Assembly: GCF_018424605.1 (NCBI RefSeq)
Contig: NZ_QTKT01000003.1
Span: 248,001 to 312,000, forward strand
Origin: Marinobacter lipolyticus
GTDB lineage: Bacteria > Pseudomonadota > Gammaproteobacteria > Pseudomonadales > Oleiphilaceae
DNA length: 64,000 nucleotides
Direction of reading: 5' to 3'
Both the position numbers and the translations under genes were made by a program. Below, piece after piece: positions 18,875-26,846 of the stretch. The notes below the pieces were generated by a model. It was given only the letters and a program-made list of their open reading frames with translations. It ran no database searches and was not told where the DNA came from. Position 1 is the stretch's first letter. Each line of letters opens with the position of its first letter.

Positions 18875-20920
18875 ATGAATAACCCATTACTGACCGACGA
18901 CCTGCTGCCGAAGTTCGACCATGTCCGCACCGAGCACATGGAAACGGCGATTGACCAGATTCTCAGTGAAAACCGCATGAAAATCGCCAGTCTCGCCCAG
19001 AATGACGACCCGGACTGGACCACGCTGGCGCAGCCGATGCAGGACCTGGAAGACAAGCTCAGCAACGCCTGGTCGGTGATTTCGCACCTGAACGGCGTGA
19101 TGAACAACGACGAGCTGCGTAAGGTTTACAAGAACTGCCTGGAAAAACTGACCGAGTACAGCACCGAGCTGAGCCAGAACGAAGCCCTGTGTAACGCCTA
19201 CAAGAAGCTGGCGGCGCGTGAGGATTTCAGTCAGCTGAGCGAAGCCCAGCGCAAGTCGGTGGAAAACACCCTGCGGGACTTTCACCTGGGCGGTGTTGAT
19301 TTGCCAGCGGAGCAGAAAAAGCAGTATGCGGAGCTGTCGCGGGAGCTGGCGGAACTCTCCAATCGCTTCAGCGACAACGTGCTGGACGCCACCCAGCACT
19401 GGTACAAGCACATCACCGACGTTGATCAGCTGGCCGGTCTGCCGGAGAGCGCCATCGACGGCGCGAAACAGGCGGCCAAGCAGAAAGACCTGGATGGCTA
19501 CGTCATCACCCTGGATTTCCCGAGCTTTTTCCCGGTGATGACCTACGGCGACAATCGCGACCTGCGTCGCGAGGTCTATGAAGCCTTCGTCACCCGTGCC
19601 TCCGACATGGGCCCGGACGCCGGCACCTGGGATAACACGCCGGTGATGGCGGAAATCCTCAAGCGTCGACATGCCCTCGCCCAGCTGCTGGGTTTTGATA
19701 ACTACGCCGAGCGCTCGCTGGCCACCAAGATGGCACGCAGCACAGACGAAGTGCTGGATTTCCTCAACCAGTTGGCGACCAAAGCGAAGCCCCAGGCGGA
19801 GAAAGAATTCGCCGAGCTACAGGCGTTCGCCCGAGACGAGCACGGCGTGGACGACCTGCAGGCGTGGGATGTGGGCTATTACAGCGAAAAACTGCGCCAG
19901 CAGCGCTACGACATCTCCCCGGAAACCCTGCGCCCCTGGTTCCCGGTGGACAAGGTGGTGCCCGGCCTGTTCGCGGTGGCTGAAAAGCTGTTCGACGTAC
20001 AGATCGAAGCGAAACCAGAGGTGGAAACCTGGCACGAGGACGCCACCGCCTATTGCATCAGCCGTAATGGCGAGCCGCTGGCCTGGTTCTACCTCGACCT
20101 GTTCGCCCGCCAGGGCAAGCGTGGCGGTGCCTGGATGGCGGATTGCCGGGTGCGCTGGCAGAACCTGCGCGGCCAGCTGCAGCTGCCGGTGGCGTTCCTG
20201 ACCTGTAACTTCACCCCGCCGGTGAATGGCAAGCCGTCGCTGCTGACTCATGACGAAGTGACCACGCTGTTCCACGAGTTCGGCCACGGCCTGCACCACA
20301 TGCTGACCCAGGTGGACGTGATTGACGTGTCCGGGATCAACGGCGTGGCCTGGGACGCGGTGGAGCTGCCCAGCCAGTTCCTGGAGAACTGGTGCTGGAA
20401 CCCGGAATCCCTGGCGCTGATCGCCTCGCACCACGAAACCGGGGAACCGCTGCCGGAAGATCTGCTGCAGAAACTGCTGGCGGCCAAGAACTTCCAGTCC
20501 GGCATGGCCATGGTGCGCCAGCTGGAGTTCTCGCTGTTCGACTTCCGCCTGCACGCGGAATTCACCAGCGAGGCCCCCACCAACCCGCTCGACATGCACC
20601 GCAAGGTGCGGGAAGAAATCGCGGTGGTGCAGGCGCCGGCGTTCAACCGCTTCCCGAACAGCTTCTCCCACATCTTCGCCGGCGGCTACGCGGCGGGCTA
20701 TTACAGCTACAAGTGGGCGGAAGTGCTGGCGGCAGACGCCTTCTCACTGTTCGAGGAACGGGGCATTTTCGACCCGGAAACCGGTCAGGCGTTTTTGCAC
20801 AACATCCTGGAAAAAGGCGGCTCCCAGGAGCCCATGGAACTGTTCAAGGCCTTCCGCGGCCGCGAACCGCAGGTGGATGCGTTGCTGAAACAGAACGGCA
20901 TTGCCGGGGAGGCTGCCTGA
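18875..20920 (+). CDS. prlC: Oligopeptidase A (M3 family metallopeptidase)
   Basis: 681 aa cytoplasmic zinc peptidase that degrades short peptides, including cleaved signal peptides. The zinc site HEFGHGLHH is near residue 470, with the downstream Glu ligand in WDAVELPSQFLENW. The length matches PrlC/OpdA. ATG 18875 is preceded by GAAGGGG. It is followed after 1 base by yheV, as in Pseudomonas, so the two are likely cotranscribed. Confidence 0.96.
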   Translation: MNNPLLTDDLLPKFDHVRTEHMETAIDQILSENRMKIASLAQNDDPDWTTLAQPMQDLEDKLSNAWSVISHLNGVMNNDELRKVYKNCLEKLTEYSTELSQNEALCNAYKKLAAREDFSQLSEAQRKSVENTLRDFHLGGVDLPAEQKKQYAELSRELAELSNRFSDNVLDATQHWYKHITDVDQLAGLPESAIDGAKQAAKQKDLDGYVITLDFPSFFPVMTYGDNRDLRREVYEAFVTRASDMGPDAGTWDNTPVMAEILKRRHALAQLLGFDNYAERSLATKMARSTDEVLDFLNQLATKAKPQAEKEFAELQAFARDEHGVDDLQAWDVGYYSEKLRQQRYDISPETLRPWFPVDKVVPGLFAVAEKLFDVQIEAKPEVETWHEDATAYCISRNGEPLAWFYLDLFARQGKRGGAWMADCRVRWQNLRGQLQLPVAFLTCNFTPPVNGKPSLLTHDEVTTLFHEFGHGLHHMLTQVDVIDVSGINGVAWDAVELPSQFLENWCWNPESLALIASHHETGEPLPEDLLQKLLAAKNFQSGMAMVRQLEFSLFDFRLHAEFTSEAPTNPLDMHRKVREEIAVVQAPAFNRFPNSFSHIFAGGYAAGYYSYKWAEVLAADAFSLFEERGIFDPETGQAFLHNILEKGGSQEPMELFKAFRGREPQVDALLKQNGIAGEAA

Positions 20921-20921
20921 C

Positions 20922-21173
20922 ATGGCCAGTCCCAAACGCTTTATCGCCGGCGCTGTCTGTCCCCGCTGCGCGGAGATGGACAAGATCATGATGTACACCA
21001 CCGATGATGACGATCAGGTGCGCGAGTGCGTGGCCTGCGGCTTCACCGATGCGGTGTCGGATGCCGAGGAGCCCGCTGCGCCCGAGCTTGAGACGCGGGT
21101 GAACAAGCGCAAGAACGAAGACGATCATACGGTTAAGCAGGTGGTGTTTTTTAAGGCCGGGTCTGAGGACTGA
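20922..21173 (+). CDS. yheV: YheV-family putative zinc ribbon protein
   Basis: 83 aa. Two Cys pairs, CPRC (about residue 13) and CVAC (about 36), form a likely zinc ribbon, followed by an acidic then basic tail with HTVKQVVFFK. The start ATG at 20922 lies 1 base after the prlC stop. The function of the family is not known to me. Confidence 0.85.
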   Translation: MASPKRFIAGAVCPRCAEMDKIMMYTTDDDDQVRECVACGFTDAVSDAEEPAAPELETRVNKRKNEDDHTVKQVVFFKAGSED

Positions 21174-21213
21174 CGTCTGGAGGTTGGCCTTGTAGCCTGC
21201 TGGCCTTGGGAGT

Positions 21214-21292
21214 GAGAGGGTCTGGGGGAACGTTCCAAAACGGAGAAACGTGGTTTCTTTTAATGTTTTGGAACGTTCCCCCAGACCCTCTC
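21214..21292. repeat. Perfect 28-bp hairpin, loop type GGAGAAACG (stem-variable family 2, copy 1)
   Basis: Arms 21214-21241 and 21265-21292 are perfectly complementary over 28 bp (arm begins GAGAGGGTCTGGGGGAACG). The 23-base loop 21242-21264 itself contains AGAAAC-GTG-GTTTCT. It lies in the 350-bp gap between the convergent yheV and antiporter genes. Outside the two hairpins the gap holds only a T-rich spacer (21293-21398) with no gene. Confidence 0.9.
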
Positions 21293-21398
21293 TTATCTGA
21301 ACAGCCTGATATCGCTTTGGTGTGTTTGCCGAGAAAACCCTTCTTTGTCTTCTTTGTGGTTCTTCCTGTTTTTCTTTGATATCCCATCAGTGTCGAAC

Positions 21399-21479
21399 GT
21401 GAGGGTTGGGGGACGAGGGGGCAAAACATTAAAAGAAACCACGTTTCTCCGTTTTGCCCCCTCGTCCCCCAACCCTCAC
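21399..21479. repeat. Perfect 29-bp hairpin, same loop inverted (stem-variable family 2, copy 2)
   Basis: Arms 21399-21427 and 21451-21479 are perfectly complementary over 29 bp (arm begins GTGAGGGTTGGGGGACGAGG). The 23-base loop 21428-21450 is the exact reverse complement of the loop of the hairpin at 21214-21292. The arms of the two copies share their ends but differ in the middle, each staying self-complementary. Confidence 0.9.
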
Positions 21480-21523
21480 ACCCCGCCAACTCACAGACTA
21501 CAAAGAGCGGACAACCACCAAAC

Positions 21524-22846
21524 CTAAAGCACCATAGCCGCCAACCACCCAAACCCGAGCAACGGCAGGTTGTAGTGCAGGAACGTAGGCACCACCGTGT
21601 CCCAGATGTGGTTGTGCTGGCCGTCCACGTTCAAGCCAGCCGTAGGCCCGAGGGTGGAATCAGACGCCGGGGAGCCGGCATCGCCCAGGGCGCCGGCGGT
21701 GCCGACCAAAGCTACGATGGCCAGCGGGCTGAAGCCCATCTGCAGGGCTAGTGGCACGTACAGGGCGGCGATGATGGGAATGGTGGAGAACGACGAGCCG
21801 ATGCCCATGGTGATCAGCAGGCCCACCACCAGCATCAGGAACGCTGCCATCGCCTTGTTGTCGCCGATGGTGGCCACCGAGCTCTCCACCAGGGCCTTGA
21901 TCTCGCCGGTTTCCCGCATCACTTCCGCGAAACCGGAGGCCGCGATCATGATGAAGCCGATCATCGCCAGCATTTTCATGCCCTCGGTGAACAGATCGTC
22001 GGCTTCCTTCCATTTGACGACGCCGGACACATTGAACAGCACGAAGCCGGCCAGCGCGCCAAGAATCATCGAGCCCAGCCAGAGCTGGACCACGAAGGCG
22101 GTCACGATGGCGACCAGCGCCATCGACAGCGTGCGGCCGTTGTACTGGATATCCACCCGTTCGGTCTTCTCGATGGTTTCCATGTTGTACTTGCGGTCAC
22201 CGCGGTAACTGAAGAATACCGCCACAAGAAGGCCGCAGAGCATGCCCAGGGCCGGCAGCGCCATGGCCGACATGACGTTCAGATCGCTGGCGTCGACGCC
22301 GTTGTCACCCACATTGGCCAACAGAATTTCGTTCAGGTAGATGCCGCCGAAGCCCACCGGCAGGAACATGTAAGGGGTAATCAGGCCGAAGGTCAGCACG
22401 CAGGCCACCAGGCGGCGATCCATGTTCAGTTTGGCCATCACGTACAGCAGCGGCGGAACCACCAGAGGGATAAAGGCGATGTGGATCGGCAGGATGTTCT
22501 GGGAGGAAATGGCAATGGCCAGCAGCAGGCCGACGATGAGAAAGCGGATGCCGCCGACGGCCTTGCCCTCGTCCTGTTTGCCCACCAGTGCCAGGGCCTT
22601 GTCCGCCAGCGCATGGGCCAGACCGGACTTGCCGATGGCCACGGCGAACGCGCCCAGCGTTGCATAGGACAGCGCGACGGTGGCGCCGCCGCCGAGGCCG
22701 TTGTTGAAGGCTTCAATGGTGGCTTCCAGGGACAGGCCGGCGATCAGGCCGCCGGAGACGGCGCCAATGATCAGGGCAACAACAACGTGGATGCGGCACA
22801 AACTCAGCACGAGCATGATGGCGACCGCGGCGACAACGGCATTCAT
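21524..22846 (-). CDS. Na+/H+ antiporter family membrane protein
   Basis: 440 aa with about 11-12 hydrophobic segments. The sequence ([42 protein letters not shown] near the N-terminus, a [18 protein letters not shown] segment near the C-terminus) fits the Na+/H+ antiporter family related to NhaC and YuiF, in the inner membrane. The ATG at 22846 with GGAG 6 bases upstream is preferred to a TTG at 22864. The transported ion is inferred from family only; amino acid antiport is possible. It stands alone. Confidence 0.75.
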   Translation of the reverse strand: MNAVVAAVAIMLVLSLCRIHVVVALIIGAVSGGLIAGLSLEATIEAFNNGLGGGATVALSYATLGAFAVAIGKSGLAHALADKALALVGKQDEGKAVGGIRFLIVGLLLAIAISSQNILPIHIAFIPLVVPPLLYVMAKLNMDRRLVACVLTFGLITPYMFLPVGFGGIYLNEILLANVGDNGVDASDLNVMSAMALPALGMLCGLLVAVFFSYRGDRKYNMETIEKTERVDIQYNGRTLSMALVAIVTAFVVQLWLGSMILGALAGFVLFNVSGVVKWKEADDLFTEGMKMLAMIGFIMIAASGFAEVMRETGEIKALVESSVATIGDNKAMAAFLMLVVGLLITMGIGSSFSTIPIIAALYVPLALQMGFSPLAIVALVGTAGALGDAGSPASDSTLGPTAGLNVDGQHNHIWDTVVPTFLHYNLPLLGFGWLAAMVL

Positions 22847-22962
22847 GGCAGACTCCGGATTCAATTCGATGGCTCTCGCTACCGCTATTGCAGAAGTGTA
22901 GCCGGTTCAGGAAAGCGCGCTAATGTGCAGGAAATCGACGTCGCAGTCAAAACCGGTGGGGA

Positions 22963-23193
22963 TCAGTCCTCGCTGACCCAGGCAAAGCGGGGGATCTGTT
23001 CGCCGGCCACATCCACGGTTTCCTGGAACATGGAAAGCGGACGTACCCACAGGCTGTGGTCGCCGTACAGGCATCGGTAGACCACGAGTTTTTCCTCGGT
23101 TTCGCTGTGGCGGGCGATGTCGATGACCTGATAGTCCTTGCCCTTGTAGTGGCGATATCGCCCTGGGCGCAACTCTGGCTTCTTGTCACCCAT
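22963..23193 (-). CDS. DUF1653 domain-containing protein
   Basis: 76 aa single-domain protein with RPGRYRHYKGKDYQVI, RHSETEEKLVVYRCLYGDHSLWVRP and a closing Trp, the pattern of DUF1653 (an SH3-like small barrel by prediction). No signal peptide. It is a single gene between the antiporter and a divergent diguanylate cyclase gene. The function is unknown. Confidence 0.85.
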   Translation of the reverse strand: MGDKKPELRPGRYRHYKGKDYQVIDIARHSETEEKLVVYRCLYGDHSLWVRPLSMFQETVDVAGEQIPRFAWVSED

Positions 23194-23350
23194 CCGCAGT
23201 CTCCGGCGTTTTGTGGGGTTAATGTTACCGGCAGCAGAAGTTCTGGCCGCAAGCGTCTAAACTTAACACCATTCTGGCAGGGATGCATAAGGGCCGCGGG
23301 GCCCCATCTTTCGACTTACTCAAATAACAGCGGGTGCCGGATCTCCAACT

Positions 23351-25171
23351 ATGAATCACCATGCGTCGCGTTGCTGCCAGTGCCTGTTGCTGTTACTGGC
23401 GTTGTCTGGCGGGAGCAGCCTGAAAGCTGCGGCCGCTGGATTTGCATGGCTGGAGGACGCCGAATCGTCGCTGTCTGCTGGCGAGGTGCGGTCGTTGCCT
23501 GCCGAGCGCTGGCAGGGCTTTGATTCACAGGAGGTGCTGAACCTGGGCTTCAGTGATGGCAGCTTCTGGCTCCGGGTGCAGGTGCCGCCGGAGCCGGTGA
23601 ATCGCCTGCTGGAGATCAGTTACCCCCTGCTCGATCACGTCGAGGTGTTCTGGGAGCGCCGGGGGGCGCTGATACAGTCTCACAGTACCGGCGACCGGTG
23701 GGCCTTCGATACCCGCCCCATTCCCCATCGCAACTTTGTGTTTCTGGTGCCGTCCAACACCGAGCCGGTGACGGCCTACGTGCGCATACAGACCCAGGGT
23801 TCGGTGCAGATTCCGGTGCGCATCGTGCAGTCGGCGGAGTTTCTCGCCCAGGAGCAGGTCTCCTACGGCTGGCAAACGGTGTTTGTCGGCATCATGCTGG
23901 CGATGGCGCTCTACAACCTGTTTGTGTACCTGATTGTCCGCCACCCTACCTACCTCTGGTATGTGCTGACGGTGATCACCGCGGCGCTGGTGCAACTGAA
24001 CCTGAACGGCATGCTGTTCCAGTGGTTGTGGCCCGACCTGCCGGTGCTCAACCGCTATTTCACCACGCCGGTGATTGCTCTCAACATCATCTTTGCCGCG
24101 CTGTTTGCCATGAGCTTTCTGGCTCTGCGGCGCTATACCCCCTTCATCTACCGGATATTCCAGTTGGTCATCGCGCTGGCGGGACTGACCTTCCTCTACG
24201 GTTTGTTCGGATCGTATCAGACCGGGATTGTGATTGTCGGTATCTTCGGCGCCATCATCACCCCCCTGGCCTGGGTGACCGGGCTGGTGGCGTGGTGGCG
24301 GGGGCAGGTGCTGGCCGGCTTCTACGTGCTGGCGTGGACACCGCTGTTGCTGGGGCATCTGGTGCTGGCGGTGAGCAAGCTGGGCTACATTCCTCGGAGT
24401 TTCCTGACCGAGCTGGCCCCGCAGGTGGGGGTGGCGCTGGAGGTGATTCTGCTCTCCTTCGCCCTGGCTTATCGCATCAATCTTGAGCGCCGCGGCCGGC
24501 TGCAGGCCCAGGAGCATGCGTTGCAGGTGCAGCTCCAGGCCAATCAGACGCTGGAGGCGCGGGTGCAGGCCCGCACCGAGGAACTGGAGCGGGCCAACGA
24601 GCAGTTGAAGGCAATCTCCCTCACCGACGGCCTGACCAAGGTGGCCAATCGCCGCCGTTTCGATGAGAAACTGCACACCGAATGGCAGCGGGCACGCCGG
24701 CGCAGCTTGCCGTTGTCGCTGCTGCTGCTCGACGTCGACCACTTCAAGCAGGTCAATGACGAACTGGGTCACCTGGTGGGAGACGACTGTCTGATCAGCA
24801 TAGCGGAGCTGTGTGCCGGGGAAATTCAGCGCTCCGGCGATCTGCTGGCGCGCTATGGCGGCGAGGAGTTCAGCGTGTTGCTGCCGGCCACCGAAGAGGA
24901 GGGCGCCCACCGGGTGGCGGAGCGCCTGCGCATGGTAATCGCACGAACCCCGGTCTACCCCGGTGACGGCGGTGCGCCGGTCCATCTGACGGTCAGCGTC
25001 GGCGTCGCTTCCATGATCCCGAGTGAGGGAGGCGAGCCTGCCGAACTGATCCAGCGTGCGGATCAGGCGCTGTACGCCGCCAAGGGCGGCGGTCGCAACC
25101 AGGTTCGGCGGTGGCTCAGTTTTTCAGCTTATAGCGACCCGGCCCGAGGAAAATCAGGGCAATCGCAGTGA
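23351..25171 (+). CDS. 7TMR-DISM sensor diguanylate cyclase
   Basis: 606 aa. A signal peptide (to about 28) precedes a periplasmic DISMED2 beta-sandwich (about 30-170), a seven-helix 7TMR-DISM module (about 180-390), a coiled coil (about 395-430) and a GGDEF domain (about 435-595). The active site is GGEEF, and an intact inhibitory I-site RSGD sits exactly 5 residues before it, so an active, product-inhibited cyclase is expected. DISMED2 modules usually bind small carbohydrates or similar ligands; the ligand here is unknown. The last 56 bases overlap the convergent doxX-like gene. Confidence 0.9.
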   Translation: MNHHASRCCQCLLLLLALSGGSSLKAAAAGFAWLEDAESSLSAGEVRSLPAERWQGFDSQEVLNLGFSDGSFWLRVQVPPEPVNRLLEISYPLLDHVEVFWERRGALIQSHSTGDRWAFDTRPIPHRNFVFLVPSNTEPVTAYVRIQTQGSVQIPVRIVQSAEFLAQEQVSYGWQTVFVGIMLAMALYNLFVYLIVRHPTYLWYVLTVITAALVQLNLNGMLFQWLWPDLPVLNRYFTTPVIALNIIFAALFAMSFLALRRYTPFIYRIFQLVIALAGLTFLYGLFGSYQTGIVIVGIFGAIITPLAWVTGLVAWWRGQVLAGFYVLAWTPLLLGHLVLAVSKLGYIPRSFLTELAPQVGVALEVILLSFALAYRINLERRGRLQAQEHALQVQLQANQTLEARVQARTEELERANEQLKAISLTDGLTKVANRRRFDEKLHTEWQRARRRSLPLSLLLLDVDHFKQVNDELGHLVGDDCLISIAELCAGEIQRSGDLLARYGGEEFSVLLPATEEEGAHRVAERLRMVIARTPVYPGDGGAPVHLTVSVGVASMIPSEGGEPAELIQRADQALYAAKGGGRNQVRRWLSFSAYSDPARGKSGQSQ

Positions 25172-25502
25172 ACAGGAAAAAGCCCTGCAGCTCCAACGCC
25201 CAGCCGCCACTGTTGCCCAGCGCCATCAGTTCGTGCCCGTGCACCAGCGCAATCGCCACCAGCATGTTGAAGACAATCAGCAGGGCGCCGATGCGGGTCT
25301 GGTATCCCAGAATAACCATCAGTGGTGCCAGCAGCTCACCAATGAACACGCCATAGGCGAAGAAGGCGGGTATGCCGTGGCTGACCAGTTGGCTTTCGAT
25401 AAAGCCGGTGCCGTTAAACAGTTTGGCGACACCATGAAACAGCATGAGCCCGCCAAGGGTCAGGCGGATGATCAGTTTTCCGAGATCAGCGTTGTCGAGC
25501 AA
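25116..25502 (-). CDS. DoxX family membrane protein
   Basis: 128 aa with four membrane helices. LIIRLTLGGLMLFHGVAKLFNG near the N-terminus and FIGELLAPLMVILGYQTRIGALLI are typical of DoxX. Family members are linked to quinone-dependent redox chemistry or thiol stress, but the role here is not known. It is the last gene of a leftward run, 16 bases after the globin gene. Its 3' end overlaps the opposite-strand diguanylate cyclase gene by 56 bases. Confidence 0.85.
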   Translation of the reverse strand: MLDNADLGKLIIRLTLGGLMLFHGVAKLFNGTGFIESQLVSHGIPAFFAYGVFIGELLAPLMVILGYQTRIGALLIVFNMLVAIALVHGHELMALGNSGGWALELQGFFLFTAIALIFLGPGRYKLKN

Positions 25503-25518
25503 GGTAAAGGTCTCCGTT

Positions 25519-25968
25519 CTATAGGTTGCGAATGTCAGGATACAGCGGCAGCAGCTGTTTGATCAGCCGGTTTTGCGCGCCGGTGGGAATATCGTTCTGC
25601 TCCATGGCCAGAATCAGATTCTCAGCCAGGGCATTGAACTGTGTATTGGTGATGGTCATGTGGGAGTGAAGCTCGCGCATCTCTCGTCCAGTGTAGGTGC
25701 AGGGCCCGCCACTGAGCTCGCACAGCTGGTCTGTCAGGTTGTGGTGAAACTGGGCGACATCCATGCCCTTGAACTGCCGGTTGATGCGTTCGTCATCCAC
25801 AATCAGGTAGAGCAGATCCTCAACGACGTTGGCGATGCCCGCACGTTCACCGAGTTGCTGATACAGTGAATCATCGGGTTTGTGGTTGAGGCTCTGGCAG
25901 CCACCGAGAACCAGTGCCATTCCTGACAACAGGGCGACGAACAAGGGTTTTAGGTTCAGGTTAGTCAT
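25519..25968 (-). CDS. Group 1 truncated hemoglobin with lipoprotein signal
   Basis: 149 aa. The first 24 residues form a lipoprotein signal ending in the lipobox LGGC (Cys24), so it should be exported and lipid-anchored in the periplasm. The rest is a group 1 truncated globin with LGERAGIANVVEDLL, an FHHNLTDQLCELSGG-type E helix, and GREMRELHSHMTITNTQF with His101 as likely proximal heme ligand. Most truncated globins are cytoplasmic, so the anchor is notable. It starts 2 bases after the DUF3034 gene, in a run with a cupredoxin, and may bind O2 or NO. Confidence 0.82.
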   Translation of the reverse strand: MTNLNLKPLFVALLSGMALVLGGCQSLNHKPDDSLYQQLGERAGIANVVEDLLYLIVDDERINRQFKGMDVAQFHHNLTDQLCELSGGPCTYTGREMRELHSHMTITNTQFNALAENLILAMEQNDIPTGAQNRLIKQLLPLYPDIRNL

Positions 25969-25970
25969 GA

Positions 25971-26846
25971 TCAGAAACTCCCCTGCAGCGACAGATACAG
26001 GCCTTGCTGGTCTTCCAGGGTGGCAACGTCACCCAGATTGACCAGGGCCCCTGTGACAGCCAGGCGACGGTCCGGCACCCAGGCCACGAACAGATCCCAC
26101 CAGTCATCCTCGGAGGCAAAGCCCAGGTTGTCCGGCTTTTGCCGGTATTCCGCGCCTACCAGCCACTGGCGGTTGAGGAAAAGCCCGACGCTGCCCTCCA
26201 TCATCAGTTCGTGGCTGTTGTTACGGTCACCGCCAAAGCCGAGCAGCCCGCCCTGGTTGGCCCGGGAAGCCCGGGCGGTCAGGCTCACCAACAGATTGCG
26301 CTCCATCGCCGCGGCGAAGAAAAGCTTGCTGCCACTGAAGTACACATCAGTTCCACTGTCGTCGCGGGCACCGATCGCCCGGGGTACGGTGAAATCCCGC
26401 TGCCGCTTGTACTGAACGCCGGCAGACCACTGGCCCCACGGACTGTATAACACATCACCGGCGAGCCGGACCTTGGCGCCGAAAATATCCTGGTTCAGTT
26501 CGTCTTCCTGGAGGCCGAAACCGTCTTTGAGGGTAAATACAAGGCTGTCCAGATCCAGGGTCTGCCGCGCCACGGTGATTTCCAGGCGGTTATTCCAGTT
26601 CAGTCCAACGCCGGTGACCGAGAGGGTGTAGTCGTCCACTTCGGCCCGACCAAGTGCCAGGGTGCCGCCCCACTCCTCGTCGCTGGCGTAACTGCCCAAC
26701 AGAGCCCAGGGCACCAACCCCCCACCGGCACTGCCTTCTATGGTGGTGACGCCCCCGGTAGCCCAGATCCGGCTGCCGATGTCGGCCATTGCGGACGGTG
26801 CCACCAGCAGCGCCATGGTGAGTGTGACCAAATGTCTGGTTGTCAT
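25971..26846 (-). CDS. DUF3034 family, probable outer membrane beta-barrel protein
   Basis: 291 aa with a signal peptide ending at SAMA. Short alternating strands, Trp/Tyr-rich turns and a C-terminal aromatic residue (LYLSLQGSF) suggest an outer membrane barrel. The start GSRIWATGGVTTIEGSAGGGLVPWALLGSY is typical of DUF3034. Its ATG overlaps the stop of the phosphodiesterase gene by 4 bases, and the globin gene follows 2 bases later. The function is unknown. Confidence 0.8.
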   Translation of the reverse strand: MTTRHLVTLTMALLVAPSAMADIGSRIWATGGVTTIEGSAGGGLVPWALLGSYASDEEWGGTLALGRAEVDDYTLSVTGVGLNWNNRLEITVARQTLDLDSLVFTLKDGFGLQEDELNQDIFGAKVRLAGDVLYSPWGQWSAGVQYKRQRDFTVPRAIGARDDSGTDVYFSGSKLFFAAAMERNLLVSLTARASRANQGGLLGFGGDRNNSHELMMEGSVGLFLNRQWLVGAEYRQKPDNLGFASEDDWWDLFVAWVPDRRLAVTGALVNLGDVATLEDQQGLYLSLQGSF

